A stretch of 10,154 bases of DNA, taken from Acidimicrobiales bacterium. Its GTDB lineage: Bacteria; Actinomycetota; Acidimicrobiia; Acidimicrobiales; Acidimicrobilacustridaceae. The number at the start of each line of letters is the position of its first letter. The stretch's first letter is position 1. Position numbers and translations under genes: made by a program. Below the pieces are notes generated by a model. That model was not told the origin of the DNA, did no database searches, and was given only the letters and a program-made list of their open reading frames with translations. The DNA lies in contig JALQSZ010000037.1 of assembly GCA_023264135.1 (NCBI GenBank), positions 1 to 10,154 of the forward strand. Reading direction: 5' to 3'. Of the stretch, positions 1 to 7,040 are shown piece after piece.

Positions 1-1
1 C

Positions 2-418
2 GGTTCGGCACTCATGGGCATCGGGTACGGCTCGGGCGAAGGTCGAGCGGTTGCTGCGGCCAAGGCAGCGATTTCCTCGCCGTTGCTCGAAGCCTCCATC
101 GAAGGCGCTCGCGGCATTCTTCTCACCATCGCTGGTGGGAGCGATCTCGGCCTGTTCGAGGTCAACGAAGCCGCCGAGATCATTCACGGTGTTGCTCACG
201 CTGACGCCAACATCATCTTCGGAACGGTCATCGACGACGAAATGGGCGACGAAGTTCGCGTCACCGTTATCGCCGCTGGTTTCGATCGCTGGGACGGCGA
301 GGTTCGTCCCGGTCGTTCAGGCCGCGACGATCGTCCGATCGCTCGCGACGTGTTCTCCACTGCCGACGACGACCTCGATGACGATGGCGACTTCGACGTC
401 CCATCGTTCCTTCAGTAG
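2..418 (+). CDS. ftsZ: Cell division protein FtsZ, C-terminal part (5' end outside window)
   Basis: FtsZ is the tubulin-like GTPase that forms the cytokinetic ring. Only the last 138 residues are present; the reading frame is open to the left edge. The visible part begins with [17 protein letters not shown], the typical FtsZ stretch at the start of the C-terminal subdomain. It continues through the conserved [22 protein letters not shown] and [11 protein letters not shown] motifs to [10 protein letters not shown] short acidic linker of about 30 residues (arginine- then aspartate-rich) follows. The protein ends in [10 protein letters not shown], the conserved C-terminal peptide that binds membrane tethers such as SepF, which is encoded about 1.5 kb downstream. 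The linker is short for an actinobacterium. pgeF starts 17 bases after the stop, so co-transcription is likely. The identification is firm; only the truncation by the window edge limits it. Confidence 0.97.
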   Translation, partial: GSALMGIGYGSGEGRAVAAAKAAISSPLLEASIEGARGILLTIAGGSDLGLFEVNEAAEIIHGVAHADANIIFGTVIDDEMGDEVRVTVIAAGFDRWDGEVRPGRSGRDDRPIARDVFSTADDDLDDDGDFDVPSFLQ

Positions 419-435
419 TCACCGTCTCCGCCACG

Positions 436-1125
436 GTGCGGTTCTTTGATCGAGCGCTCGACAACGGGCGCTCGATCCGCGTCCGGACCACCGATCGTTC
501 CGATGGGGATTTCGCCATCGGGGGAGTGGCGCTCGAACTCGAAGATCGTCGCCGCCACGTCATCGATCGACCGTGGCTGTGGCTTCACCAAGTGCATGGT
601 GCGGAAGTTGTTGTGCTCGACGACCGCGCCATTGACTTCGTGTGTGGTGCGTCAGCCGATGCGAGTGTCACCGGCAGAACCGATGTCGCATTGTCGATTC
701 AAACTGCCGACTGTGTGCCGATCGCCCTTTGGTCTGACGACGGCGTGATTGCTGCAGTGCACGCTGGTTGGCGGGGCCTTGAGGCAGGCGTGATCGAGAC
801 TGCAGTCACTGAACTTCGATCGCAGAGCGCAGGTTCGCTCTACGCGTTTGTGGGGCCGTCGATTGGTCCTGAGTGTTACGAGTTCGGCGATGCCGATCTC
901 GACCGACTGGTGAATCGATTTGGCAACGAGGTTCGTTCGGAAACAACCGACGGACGTCCGGCGCTCGATGTGCGATCGGGAGTGCGTTTAGAACTTGCAC
1001 GTCTTGGAGTTGTGCTCGAAAGCGAAGACATCGACTGCACTGCGTGCAATGAACAACTCTTTTCCCATCGCGCTCGAGCAGAGACCCAACGTCAGGCAAT
1101 GGTTGTGTGGATCGAGGAGTCATGA
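436..1125 (+). CDS. pgeF: PgeF/YlmD-family multicopper-oxidase-like (DUF152) protein
   Basis: 229 residues, close to the usual length of the family once called laccase-domain proteins (YfiH/YlmD). Members are reported as purine nucleoside phosphorylase/adenosine deaminase enzymes and, in E. coli, as PgeF, which removes mis-incorporated amino acids from peptidoglycan precursors; which activity applies here cannot be told. Visible signatures: LHQVHGAEVVVL (50-61, with H54), TADCVPIALW (90-99, C93), AAVHAGWRGLEAGVIE (106-121, H109), and GPSIGPECYEF (140-150). H54, C93 and H109 correspond to the metal-binding His/Cys/His set of the family. The C-terminal DCTACNEQLFSHR fits the usual family end. 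The GTG start is chosen because the N-terminal IRVRTTDRSDGDFAIGG stretch is family-like and no later in-frame start keeps it. No clear Shine-Dalgarno is seen, so coupling to ftsZ (17-base gap) is likely. The stop overlaps the yggS start in ATGA. Confidence 0.93.
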   Translation: MRFFDRALDNGRSIRVRTTDRSDGDFAIGGVALELEDRRRHVIDRPWLWLHQVHGAEVVVLDDRAIDFVCGASADASVTGRTDVALSIQTADCVPIALWSDDGVIAAVHAGWRGLEAGVIETAVTELRSQSAGSLYAFVGPSIGPECYEFGDADLDRLVNRFGNEVRSETTDGRPALDVRSGVRLELARLGVVLESEDIDCTACNEQLFSHRARAETQRQAMVVWIEES

Positions 1126-1796
1126 CAACACCAGTCGATCAACAACGCGTTCGTGAACATGTTCGAGATCTGCAACATCGCCTCGCTGAACTTTCGCCTC
1201 ATCGCGAAGTTCGAATCGTCGCAGTCACAAAAGGATTTGGCGTCGATGCGCCACGTGCTGCACTCGCTGCTGGTCTCACGATGGTTGGCGAGAACTACGC
1301 ACAAGAACTCATCGCAAAACATGAAGAGCTTTCGACCGAAGAGCGCGACCGCATCGAATGGCATTTTCTCGGACGACTCCAACGCAACAAGGTGCGCAGC
1401 ATCGCTGCAATTGTTTCGGTCTGGCAGAGCGTTGACCGATCAGAATTGATCGACGAGATTGCGCGTCGCGCGCCAGGCGCGAAGGTGATGATTCAGCTCA
1501 ATCTTTCGAACGAGCCCCAAAAGGGCGGAGCTCCGCTGAGCGAGGGTGAACGTCTCGTTGGTCAAGCTCGCGAGGTTGGCCTCACGGTCATTGGCCTCAT
1601 GGGGGTGGGAACGGCAGGAGATCCGGTTGAGACCGCCGCCGGATTCGCTCGCCTGGTGGAACTTGCCGATCGGCTTGGCCTCCCCGAACGCTCGATAGGG
1701 ATGTCCGACGACCTCGAACTGGCGGTTCGAGAAGGATCCACCATGGTCCGGGTCGGGACCGGGCTCTTCGGGGCTCGAGCCCCTCGGTCGCTCTGA
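1122..1796 (+). CDS. yggS: YggS/YlmE/PROSC-family pyridoxal 5'-phosphate homeostasis protein
   Basis: 224 residues, a single alanine-racemase-like TIM-barrel domain of the PROSC/YggS family. These proteins bind pyridoxal phosphate without a known enzymatic activity and buffer vitamin B6 and amino-acid pools in the cytoplasm. Visible motifs: RIVAVTKGF (31-39), where K37 is the expected PLP Schiff-base lysine; GENYAQEL; WHFLGRLQRNKVR; and the C-terminal phosphate-binding GMSDDLELAVREGSTMVRVG followed by TGLFGAR. The ATG at 1122 is preferred over the in-frame GTG at 1107 because it sits in an ATGA overlap with the pgeF stop and has GAGGAG at 1114-1119 just upstream. The pgeF-yggS pair next to ftsZ is classic (ylmD-ylmE). 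GC content rises within the gene, see findings. A 106-base gap and a new promoter separate it from sepF. Confidence 0.95.
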   Translation: MTTPVDQQRVREHVRDLQHRLAELSPHREVRIVAVTKGFGVDAPRAALAAGLTMVGENYAQELIAKHEELSTEERDRIEWHFLGRLQRNKVRSIAAIVSVWQSVDRSELIDEIARRAPGAKVMIQLNLSNEPQKGGAPLSEGERLVGQAREVGLTVIGLMGVGTAGDPVETAAGFARLVELADRLGLPERSIGMSDDLELAVREGSTMVRVGTGLFGARAPRSL

Positions 1797-1853
1797 TTGG
1801 CCCTGAGATTGGGCGTTTCGGTCGATGAATGTCGTCGGTCGGCGCGGAGCAAC

Positions 1854-1859
1854 TAGCCT
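1854..1859 (+). promoter_or_regulatory. Putative -10 element of the sepF promoter
   Basis: TAGCCT fits the actinobacterial TANNNT -10 pattern seen before several other genes in this window. The predicted transcript start (about 7 bases downstream, near 1867) would give a 36-base leader carrying a hairpin and the ribosome binding site of sepF. No convincing -35 hexamer is visible 16-19 bases upstream. It lies in the only sizeable gap between ftsZ and divIVA, so sepF probably has its own promoter in addition to read-through. Confidence 0.5.
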
Positions 1860-1871
1860 GCCGGGTCGGAC

Positions 1872-1889
1872 CGGGGGTGAGTTCCCCCG
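1872..1889 (+). promoter_or_regulatory. GC hairpin in the sepF 5' leader, just before the ribosome binding site
   Basis: CGGGGG (1872-1877) and CCCCCG (1884-1889) form a perfect six-pair stem with a six-base loop TGAGTT. The stem ends three bases before the Shine-Dalgarno GGAGGG (1893-1898), which has four bases to the ATG at 1903. There is no T-run after it, so it is not an intrinsic terminator. It could stabilise the 5' end of the mRNA or tune translation. The function is inference; the stem itself is directly visible. Confidence 0.5.
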
Positions 1890-1902
1890 CACGGAGGGTC
1901 AG

Positions 1903-2496
1903 ATGTCTTCGATGTGGCGCAAAGCCATGGTGTACCTCGGGCTTGGGCCCGACGATGAATACGACGATTACGCGGCCTCGCCCGACGATCGTCCGTTGCC
2001 CCCACCCCCAACGCAGGTGGCACGTCAGCAACCAACTCGCCCCACCGGAACGGTGCGCGCCCGTCCGCCAGTGTCCTCCGGACCAGTGCTGTCGACTGCC
2101 CCCGAGACCGGAGAGGTCTCCGCAGTTCGCCCAGTCGCAGCGCCAACCTCACCGGCCACTGCCTCGGCAGTTGAAGACGCATCGAAACCACGTGTTCGCG
2201 CGGTGCCTCGTCGCCAATCGGTTCGTCCATTGCTGGTCAAGCCCACGCGTTTCAACCAGGCACAGGATGTCGCCGACAACTTCAAGGCAGGCAAGGCCGT
2301 TGCGATGGACCTCGCCGGCGCCGATGGCGATCTCGCTCGTCGACTGATCGATTTCTCGAGCGGCCTTTGCTACGGAATTGGTGGCTCGATGAAGCGTCTT
2401 GGCCGTTCATCGGTGTACCTCGTGCTGCCAGTCGGCGTCGACGTTCCCGAAGAAGAGCAAGCGCTCCTGCTCGGCGACATCGACGAAGAACTCTGA
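1903..2496 (+). CDS. sepF: Cell division protein SepF
   Basis: 197 residues. SepF binds the FtsZ C-terminal peptide and tethers and bundles FtsZ at the membrane; in actinobacteria lacking FtsA it is the main anchor. The N-terminus MSSMWRKAMVYLGLG is a short amphipathic membrane-targeting helix, followed by an acidic DDEYDDY patch. Residues 28-106 are a proline/arginine/alanine-rich linker without predicted fold. The SepF domain spans about 107-182, from VRPLLVKPTRFNQAQDVADN through KAVAMDLAG, the RRLIDFSSGLCYGIGGSMKR dimer/FtsZ-binding region (146-165), to VYLVLPVGVDV. The tail is acidic. The start is the ATG at 1903, preceded by GGAGGG at 1893-1898; an upstream in-frame ATG at 1825 would add 26 residues spanning the promoter and hairpin and would displace the membrane helix from the N-terminus. 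yggT follows nine bases after the stop. Confidence 0.96.
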   Translation: MSSMWRKAMVYLGLGPDDEYDDYAASPDDRPLPPPPTQVARQQPTRPTGTVRARPPVSSGPVLSTAPETGEVSAVRPVAAPTSPATASAVEDASKPRVRAVPRRQSVRPLLVKPTRFNQAQDVADNFKAGKAVAMDLAGADGDLARRLIDFSSGLCYGIGGSMKRLGRSSVYLVLPVGVDVPEEEQALLLGDIDEEL

Positions 2497-2505
2497 TCCA
2501 CCGCT

Positions 2506-2763
2506 GTGTGGGTCCTGCTTCACTACCTCGCGCAGTTCTATTTGCTGTGCATTCTCGGACGCATTGTCCTGAGCTGGTTTCCACCGTCTGGTCCTGGCCC
2601 GGTGGAATCGCTCCGCCGTGTGCTCTTCCGCATTACTGAACCGGTTCTTGGCCCAATTCGTGCGCTCCTACCGCCTGTTCGGGTGGGGGGAATGGGGCTC
2701 GATTTGTCTCCGTTAATCGTGTTCCTCGCACTCGAAATCCTTCTTGCGTGGTTGCCGGGCTGA
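2506..2763 (+). CDS. yggT: YggT-family integral membrane protein
   Basis: 85 residues with two membrane segments (about 3-25 and 66-84). The single-copy actinobacterial version has one YggT repeat: LGRIVLSWFPP (17-27), then the conserved RITEPVLGPIR (42-52) and LLPP (54-57), and LDLSPLIVFLALEILL (65-80). YggT proteins sit in the plasma membrane; their biochemical role is unclear, with links to osmotic-shock tolerance and, from gene context, to division and septum biology. The GTG start at 2506 is nine bases after the sepF stop with no clear Shine-Dalgarno, which suggests translational coupling to sepF. A GTG at 2508 is out of frame. Its usual place between sepF and divIVA supports the call. 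Confidence 0.92.
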   Translation: MWVLLHYLAQFYLLCILGRIVLSWFPPSGPGPVESLRRVLFRITEPVLGPIRALLPPVRVGGMGLDLSPLIVFLALEILLAWLPG

Positions 2764-2779
2764 GCCATCTTCACGGTCG

Positions 2780-2811
2780 TTGACACTCGGTCGCCGTTCG
2801 GCCGATACCAT
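2780..2811 (+). promoter_or_regulatory. Putative divIVA promoter (leaderless)
   Basis: A consensus -35 TTGACA is at 2780-2785 and a -10 TACCAT at 2806-2811. The 20-base spacer is longer than usual; reading the -35 as GACACT (2782-2787) gives 18. The -10 ends seven bases before the ATG at 2819, so transcription should start at or next to the start codon, giving a leaderless mRNA. No Shine-Dalgarno precedes that ATG, which agrees. Confidence 0.65.
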
Positions 2812-2818
2812 CGCCGCC

Positions 2819-3736
2819 ATGGAAACCACTCCCGGAACTCCCCATCTTCTGACTGACGTTCGGTTCTCCGTGAGCCGCAAGGGTTACGACCCCGATGAGG
2901 TCGACAACTTCCTTGAGCGCGTCAGCGCTGCGGTTGCGCAACTGCAGGACAAACTTCGTCAGGCGACGGCAAGCGCCGAAGCTGCGGAAACCCGCGCTGC
3001 CGATGCCGTTCGCAACGAGAGCCGACTGCAAGCGCGCATCGCTGAACTTGAAGCGGGCGTCGTCGCTGCTCCTGCTGCGGTGGTTGCGCCGATTCGTTCG
3101 GTTGATCCCACGATCGAAGCTGAACAAGCCTCGTCGGTGTTGGTGATGGCGCAGCGCACTGCTGATGCAACCATCAACGAAGCACGTACCAACGCGGCAC
3201 AAATGCTTTCAGAATCAGAGGTTGAAGCAAGTCGCATTCTTTCGGCAGCCAAGACGCAGGCCGATGAAGCCATTCGTGATCTCGACAAGACCCGTCGTGA
3301 ACTCGCCGCCGACAATGCCGCACTCGATGCGTTCCTTTCGGAACAGCGTGCCGTCATTGCGAATGGTCTTTCACGTATCCAGGCGGTGCTCGACGATCCC
3401 GCTGCACTTCGGGTTGGCACGCCGCCGGTGGAACTCACGACGCCGCCAGTCATCGCTGCGCCGGCTCCTGCTGCGTTCACAGCACCAGAACCGACTCCGG
3501 CCCCCGAACCCGAGCCCGAGGTCTTCCAGCCGATTCTGGCCGAGGATTCCACCTGGACCCCTGAGCCACCTGCAGCTCCGGCCACTCTGTTTGTTGAAGA
3601 AGACGTGATCGATGCCGGCCCAGCCACCGCTGCCGTTCCGGTCTTCGACGATGAATTCCTTGCTGAAGATGACGACGACGCCGATGCGGCGATGCGTCGA
3701 TTCTTCGACGCCGATTTCGACGACGACCGTCGCTAA
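2819..3736 (+). CDS. divIVA: DivIVA-domain protein (Wag31-like polar growth/division scaffold)
   Basis: 305 residues. DivIVA recognises negatively curved membrane and recruits the cell-wall synthesis machinery to poles and septa. The N-terminal lipid-binding domain is clear: LLTDVRFSVSRKGYDPDEVD with NFLERVSAAVAQLQ following (10-43). A coiled coil covers about 32-80. An alanine/proline/valine hinge (81-95) leads to a second long helical segment rich in alanine, glutamate and glutamine (about 99-193). Residues 200-260 are a low-complexity proline/glutamate/alanine linker. The C-terminus is very acidic (FDDEF and a DDDD run), ending in basic DDDRR. The ATG at 2819 is preferred over an earlier GTG at 2744 because the DivIVA motif then falls near the N-terminus, as in the family, and because the promoter -10 lies directly before it. 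An intrinsic terminator follows 25 bases after the stop. Confidence 0.94.
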   Translation: METTPGTPHLLTDVRFSVSRKGYDPDEVDNFLERVSAAVAQLQDKLRQATASAEAAETRAADAVRNESRLQARIAELEAGVVAAPAAVVAPIRSVDPTIEAEQASSVLVMAQRTADATINEARTNAAQMLSESEVEASRILSAAKTQADEAIRDLDKTRRELAADNAALDAFLSEQRAVIANGLSRIQAVLDDPAALRVGTPPVELTTPPVIAAPAPAAFTAPEPTPAPEPEPEVFQPILAEDSTWTPEPPAAPATLFVEEDVIDAGPATAAVPVFDDEFLAEDDDDADAAMRRFFDADFDDDRR

Positions 3737-3760
3737 TCGTTTCTTCAAACGCAACGAACT

Positions 3761-3803
3761 GCGGGACTCCCAACTTCGGCTGAGGAGTCCCGTTTCGTTT
3801 TTG
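3761..3803 (+). terminator. Intrinsic terminator after divIVA
   Basis: CGGGACTCC (3762-3770) pairs with GGAGTCCCG (3784-3792), a perfect nine-pair stem. The 13-base loop contains C-TTCG-G, which can form a UUCG tetraloop with partial extra pairing. A T-rich tract with a five-T run follows (3793-3803). It ends the ftsZ-to-divIVA transcription unit. The - strand lacks a T-run after the same stem, so I do not claim it also ends ileS transcripts, although it lies between the two converging genes. Confidence 0.9.
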
Positions 3804-3854
3804 TTCCGAACGCTCTGAATTGAACGTTGTGAATCGAACGAAACGATTGGATCG

Positions 3855-6800
3855 TTAGTCGACGCGAACGAGTGCGATCGAAATTGTGGAGCCGTCGATT
3901 TCGATCGTTCGATCGCCGCTTCCGAACGAAAGCGAGCGGGCGAGGATCTCACTTGTGATTGTGTCGCGGTGAGTTTCAATCACGCTGCGTAGCGCTTCGT
4001 CCGCATCGATCGTGACTTCGATGCGATCGGCGATTTCTAATCCTGCGCTCTTACGCGCGTCGTTGAGTGCCCGCACGAGTTCGCGAGCGGTTCCCTCGGC
4101 GCGGAGTTCGTCGTTGAGTTCGAGATCGAGCGCTACTGCCCACCCGTCGTCTTCGACGAGCGCGAGGTCGGCATGCTTTTCGGCGCGGACCTCGACTTCC
4201 TCGGCACTCAGACGTTCACCGGCAATTTCAATCCAACCGTTTTCGGCGAGTTGGGCTTGGAGTGCCGAACCATCGGCGTCGGCGAGTGCGGCTTTGATCT
4301 CATTGACTCGCGGTCCGAGTCGGGGGCCAAGAAGTCGGAAGTTGGGAATGACCGACCAACCCATGAGTCCGGAAAGCGAATCGAGTCGCTCAAGCGACTT
4401 GACGTTCAGTTCCGCTTCGATTTCCGCTTCGATCGCAGCATCGAGATCGGTTCCACCGTGCAGCAGGAGCGCCCGGGAAAGTGGTTGACGAACTTTGATC
4501 TTGGCGTCGGTACGAGCGGAACGACCGAGGCTCACAAGACGGCGAGCGGCATCCATTTGTTCGGCCAAGGTGGCGTCGTGTCGACCTTTGGGGGCAGGCC
4601 AATCGGTGAGATGCACCGATTGGGCGTCGGTGAGCGTCGTGTAGATCTCGTCGGCGAGGAACGGACAGAAGGGTGCCAGCACCTGCGAAATTGTGGTGAG
4701 GCATTCGTAGAGCGTTGCGTGCGCGGCCGCGTCGCTGGACTTCCAGAACCGCGGCCGGCTTCGACGCACATACCAATTCGAAAGATCATCGACGAACTTC
4801 GCGATGCGACCCGAACCACCGAGCGCATCGAAGTTTTCAAGCGCAGTCGTGACCTGAGCAACGGTGTCGTCGAGTTCCGAAAGGATCCAACGATCGAGAA
4901 CGTGGGTTGGTGACGCAGCACTGTCGTCTGGTTGCCAACCGTCGAGATCGGCATAGGTCGCAAAGAAGGAAAAGACATTCCACAACGTGAGGAGCGTTTG
5001 CCGTGTGGCTTCGCGAATGCCATCGGGGAACACGCGTCGCGGAGTCCAGGGTTGGCCGGAAGAGAAGAAGTACCAGCGCAACGCATCGGCACCGAGAGAG
5101 TCGAAGATGTCGAACGGCGCAATGACATTGCCGCGTGACTTCGACATCTTTTGGCCATTTTCGTCGACGATAAGTGCAAGACAGACAACGTTCTTGTACG
5201 GAGTTGAGTCGAATACCAACGAGTTCACCGCAAGAAGTGAATAGAACCACCCTCGGGTTTGATCGATGGCTTCGCAAATGAAATCAGCGGGAAACGCGCC
5301 GTTGAACGAATCGGCGTTTTCAAACGGATGATGACGTTGTGCCGACGGCATCGAGCCGGAGTCGAACCATGCATCAAGAACCGGAGCAACGCGTCGCATC
5401 GTGCCAGTGCAACCGTCGGTGGTGCAGGCGAACGTGATGTCGTCCACGTACGGACGATGGAGGTCGAGTTCGGTGAGGTTTTGGCCGGTGAGCGTGCTGA
5501 GCTCTTCAACAGAGCCAATGCAATGTTCATGACCGTTCGCATCGCATCGCCAAATCGGAAGCGGTGTTCCCCAGTAACGGTCTCGAGAAAGCGCCCAGTC
5601 GATGTTGCCTTCGAGCCATTTGCCGAAACGGCCATGTTTGATGAATTCGGGATGCCATTCGATGCGTTCGTTTTCGCGCATGAGAAGGTCGCGATGTTCA
5701 GACGTGCGGACGAACCACGAAGTTTTTGCCCAGTAAATGAGCGGCGTGCTGCAACGCCAGCAGTGCGGATAACTGTGTTCGTAGGCCTGTTCCCGAACCA
5801 GCAGCCCACGTTCGGTGAGGTCGGCGATGATCGCGCGATCGGCATCTTTCACGAAGGTTCCCGTAAACGCGGGAACGGTTTCGTCGAACGCAGCGTCGGC
5901 GTTCACCGGATTGAGGACAGGAAGTTTCTCTGCGCGTCCGACGGCCGCGTCGTCTTCGCCGAACGCAGGCGCGAGATGCACAATGCCCGAGCCATCGTCG
6001 GTCGTAACGAACTCGGCGCCGACAACGCGCCAACCATCGGCACCAGGCGGGGGAGTGAGCGTGTCGAATGGGCGTTGGTAGCGCGATCCGACGAGATCGG
6101 CGCCCTTGAAGGTTTCGACGATGTTTGCGTCTTCAGGTGCGAGGGCCGCGGCCATGACGAGATCACGAGTGCCATCGGTGGAACCAACGCGGACGTAGTC
6201 AATGTCGGGGCCAACTGCCGCTGCGACATTTGAAATGAGGGTCCACGGCGTGGTGGTCCAAACGAGCAGATCGACGTCGCGATCAACGAGAGGGAATCGG
6301 ACATAGACCGATGGGTCAGTGATGTCTCGATACACGTCGGGCTGACCAAGTTCGTGGCTCGACAGCGCCGTTCCACACCGGCCGCAGTAGGGCGAGACTT
6401 TGTGGCCTTCGTAGAGAAGGCCCTTGTCCCACAGTTGACGAATGAGCCACCACACCGATTCGACATAGGAGTTGTCGAGGGTCCAGTAGGCGTCGGCGGT
6501 ATCGATCCAGACGCCAGATCGTTCGGTCAGAGCGGTCCAGTCGGTGACGTAACGCTGCACCGATTCACGGCAGCGCTTGTTGAATTCGGCGATACCGAAC
6601 GCTTCGATCTCGTGCTTGGTCGAGAGGCCGAGTTCCTTTTCGACCTCGAGTTCAACCGGAAGGCCGTGGCAGTCCCAACCGCCTTTGCGTGGGACATCGC
6701 GGCCCCGCATGGTTTGAAAGCGCGGGTAGATGTCTTTGAACACCCGAGCCCACACATGGTGAAGCCCCGGTCGGCCATTGGCGGTTGGGGGCCCCTCGTA

Positions 6801-6932
6801 GAAAATCCAGGGCTCGCTGCCGGCCCGAAGTCGACGAGTAGCACCGATGGTGTCATCGGCCTTCCAGCGCTGCAGGCGGCGTTGTTCGAGGGAGGGGAGG
6901 TCGAGATCTGGGTCGACGGGACCGAATGACAT
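3855..6932 (-). CDS. ileS: Isoleucyl-tRNA synthetase, IleS2 (eukaryotic-like) type
   Basis: 1025 residues; class I synthetase that charges tRNA-Ile in the cytoplasm. The N-terminal part has FYEGPPTANGRPGLHHVWAR, where LHHV (57-60) is the HIGH-motif variant of actinobacterial IleS, then GWDCHGLPVELEVEKELG. The CP1 editing domain shows VWTTTPWTL and GSGIVHLAPAFGEDD. CxxC pairs occur in YCGRCGT and HCWRCST. The KMSKS loop is KMSKSRGN at 595-602, followed by FFSSGQPWTPRRV and an anticodon-binding domain with WYVRRSRPRFW. Length and motif style match the IleS2 class, known for low mupirocin sensitivity in several bacteria. The start is taken as ATG at 6932; longer in-frame versions add about 32 low-complexity residues. 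A TACGCT element ends eight bases before this ATG, and no Shine-Dalgarno is seen. The gene is inverted relative to its neighbours. Confidence 0.97.
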   Translation of the reverse strand: MSFGPVDPDLDLPSLEQRRLQRWKADDTIGATRRLRAGSEPWIFYEGPPTANGRPGLHHVWARVFKDIYPRFQTMRGRDVPRKGGWDCHGLPVELEVEKELGLSTKHEIEAFGIAEFNKRCRESVQRYVTDWTALTERSGVWIDTADAYWTLDNSYVESVWWLIRQLWDKGLLYEGHKVSPYCGRCGTALSSHELGQPDVYRDITDPSVYVRFPLVDRDVDLLVWTTTPWTLISNVAAAVGPDIDYVRVGSTDGTRDLVMAAALAPEDANIVETFKGADLVGSRYQRPFDTLTPPPGADGWRVVGAEFVTTDDGSGIVHLAPAFGEDDAAVGRAEKLPVLNPVNADAAFDETVPAFTGTFVKDADRAIIADLTERGLLVREQAYEHSYPHCWRCSTPLIYWAKTSWFVRTSEHRDLLMRENERIEWHPEFIKHGRFGKWLEGNIDWALSRDRYWGTPLPIWRCDANGHEHCIGSVEELSTLTGQNLTELDLHRPYVDDITFACTTDGCTGTMRRVAPVLDAWFDSGSMPSAQRHHPFENADSFNGAFPADFICEAIDQTRGWFYSLLAVNSLVFDSTPYKNVVCLALIVDENGQKMSKSRGNVIAPFDIFDSLGADALRWYFFSSGQPWTPRRVFPDGIREATRQTLLTLWNVFSFFATYADLDGWQPDDSAASPTHVLDRWILSELDDTVAQVTTALENFDALGGSGRIAKFVDDLSNWYVRRSRPRFWKSSDAAAHATLYECLTTISQVLAPFCPFLADEIYTTLTDAQSVHLTDWPAPKGRHDATLAEQMDAARRLVSLGRSARTDAKIKVRQPLSRALLLHGGTDLDAAIEAEIEAELNVKSLERLDSLSGLMGWSVIPNFRLLGPRLGPRVNEIKAALADADGSALQAQLAENGWIEIAGERLSAEEVEVRAEKHADLALVEDDGWAVALDLELNDELRAEGTARELVRALNDARKSAGLEIADRIEVTIDADEALRSVIETHRDTITSEILARSLSFGSGDRTIEIDGSTISIALVRVD

Positions 6933-6940
6933 GGGGGCCA

Positions 6941-6946
6941 AGCGTA
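6941..6946 (-). promoter_or_regulatory. Putative -10 element for ileS (near-leaderless)
   Basis: On the - strand TACGCT (6946 down to 6941) is followed by eight bases and the ATG at 6932. This matches the TANNNT placement before divIVA, lspA and the Rrf2 gene. No good -35 is seen. With only 108 bases to the divergent gene start at 7041, there is no room for a T-box riboswitch leader of usual size. Confidence 0.5.
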
Positions 6947-6977
6947 CGCCGTCGCCGAACGGCTCCGGTGCGGCGGG

Positions 6978-7006
6978 TTGACGTGGGAGGGTGGCGCCCT
7001 TACCCT
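6978..7006 (+). promoter_or_regulatory. Promoter of the DksA/TraR-like gene
   Basis: TTGACG (6978-6983), an exact 17-base spacer and TACCCT (7001-7006) make the best-formed promoter in the window. The predicted start near 7013 gives a leader of about 27 bases containing a strong Shine-Dalgarno AAGGGAG (7027-7033), seven bases before the GTG at 7041. An inverted repeat GGAGGGT (6986-6992)/ACCCTCC (7002-7008) overlaps the spacer and the -10. Confidence 0.75.
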
Positions 7007-7008
7007 CC
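6986..7008. promoter_or_regulatory. Inverted repeat overlapping the -10 (possible operator)
   Basis: GGAGGGT at 6986-6992 and ACCCTCC at 7002-7008 form a perfect seven-base inverted repeat with a nine-base centre that begins with the palindrome GGCGCC. It covers the -10 of the DksA/TraR-like gene, where a repressor would block initiation. A seven-base repeat in GC-rich DNA can arise by chance, so this is only a candidate. Confidence 0.3.
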
Positions 7009-7040
7009 GCCGATCCACCGCCACTCAAGGGAGATCATCC

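Noticed and set aside
1825..1902. Upstream in-frame ATG as the sepF start (26 extra residues)
   Set aside because: The added stretch spans the -10 and the leader hairpin and would bury the N-terminal membrane helix; the ATG at 1903 has GGAGGG at good spacing.
2744..2818. Earlier in-frame start for divIVA overlapping the end of yggT
   Set aside because: It would translate through the promoter, and the DivIVA motif normally starts within about 15 residues of the N-terminus.
3761..3854. Bidirectional terminator serving ileS too
   Set aside because: The - strand has no T-run after the stem, and no other stem with T-run was found between 3737 and 3854.
5259..6233. Long open frame of 324 codons on the + strand, antisense to ileS
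   Set aside because: It lies wholly inside the firmly identified ileS, has no recognisable motif, and its composition is that expected of the complement of a GC-rich coding sequence.
6933..7028. N-terminal extension of IleS by 32 residues
   Set aside because: The extension is low-complexity and spans the divergent promoter region; the ATG at 6932 has a plausible -10 and leaves a normal-length enzyme.
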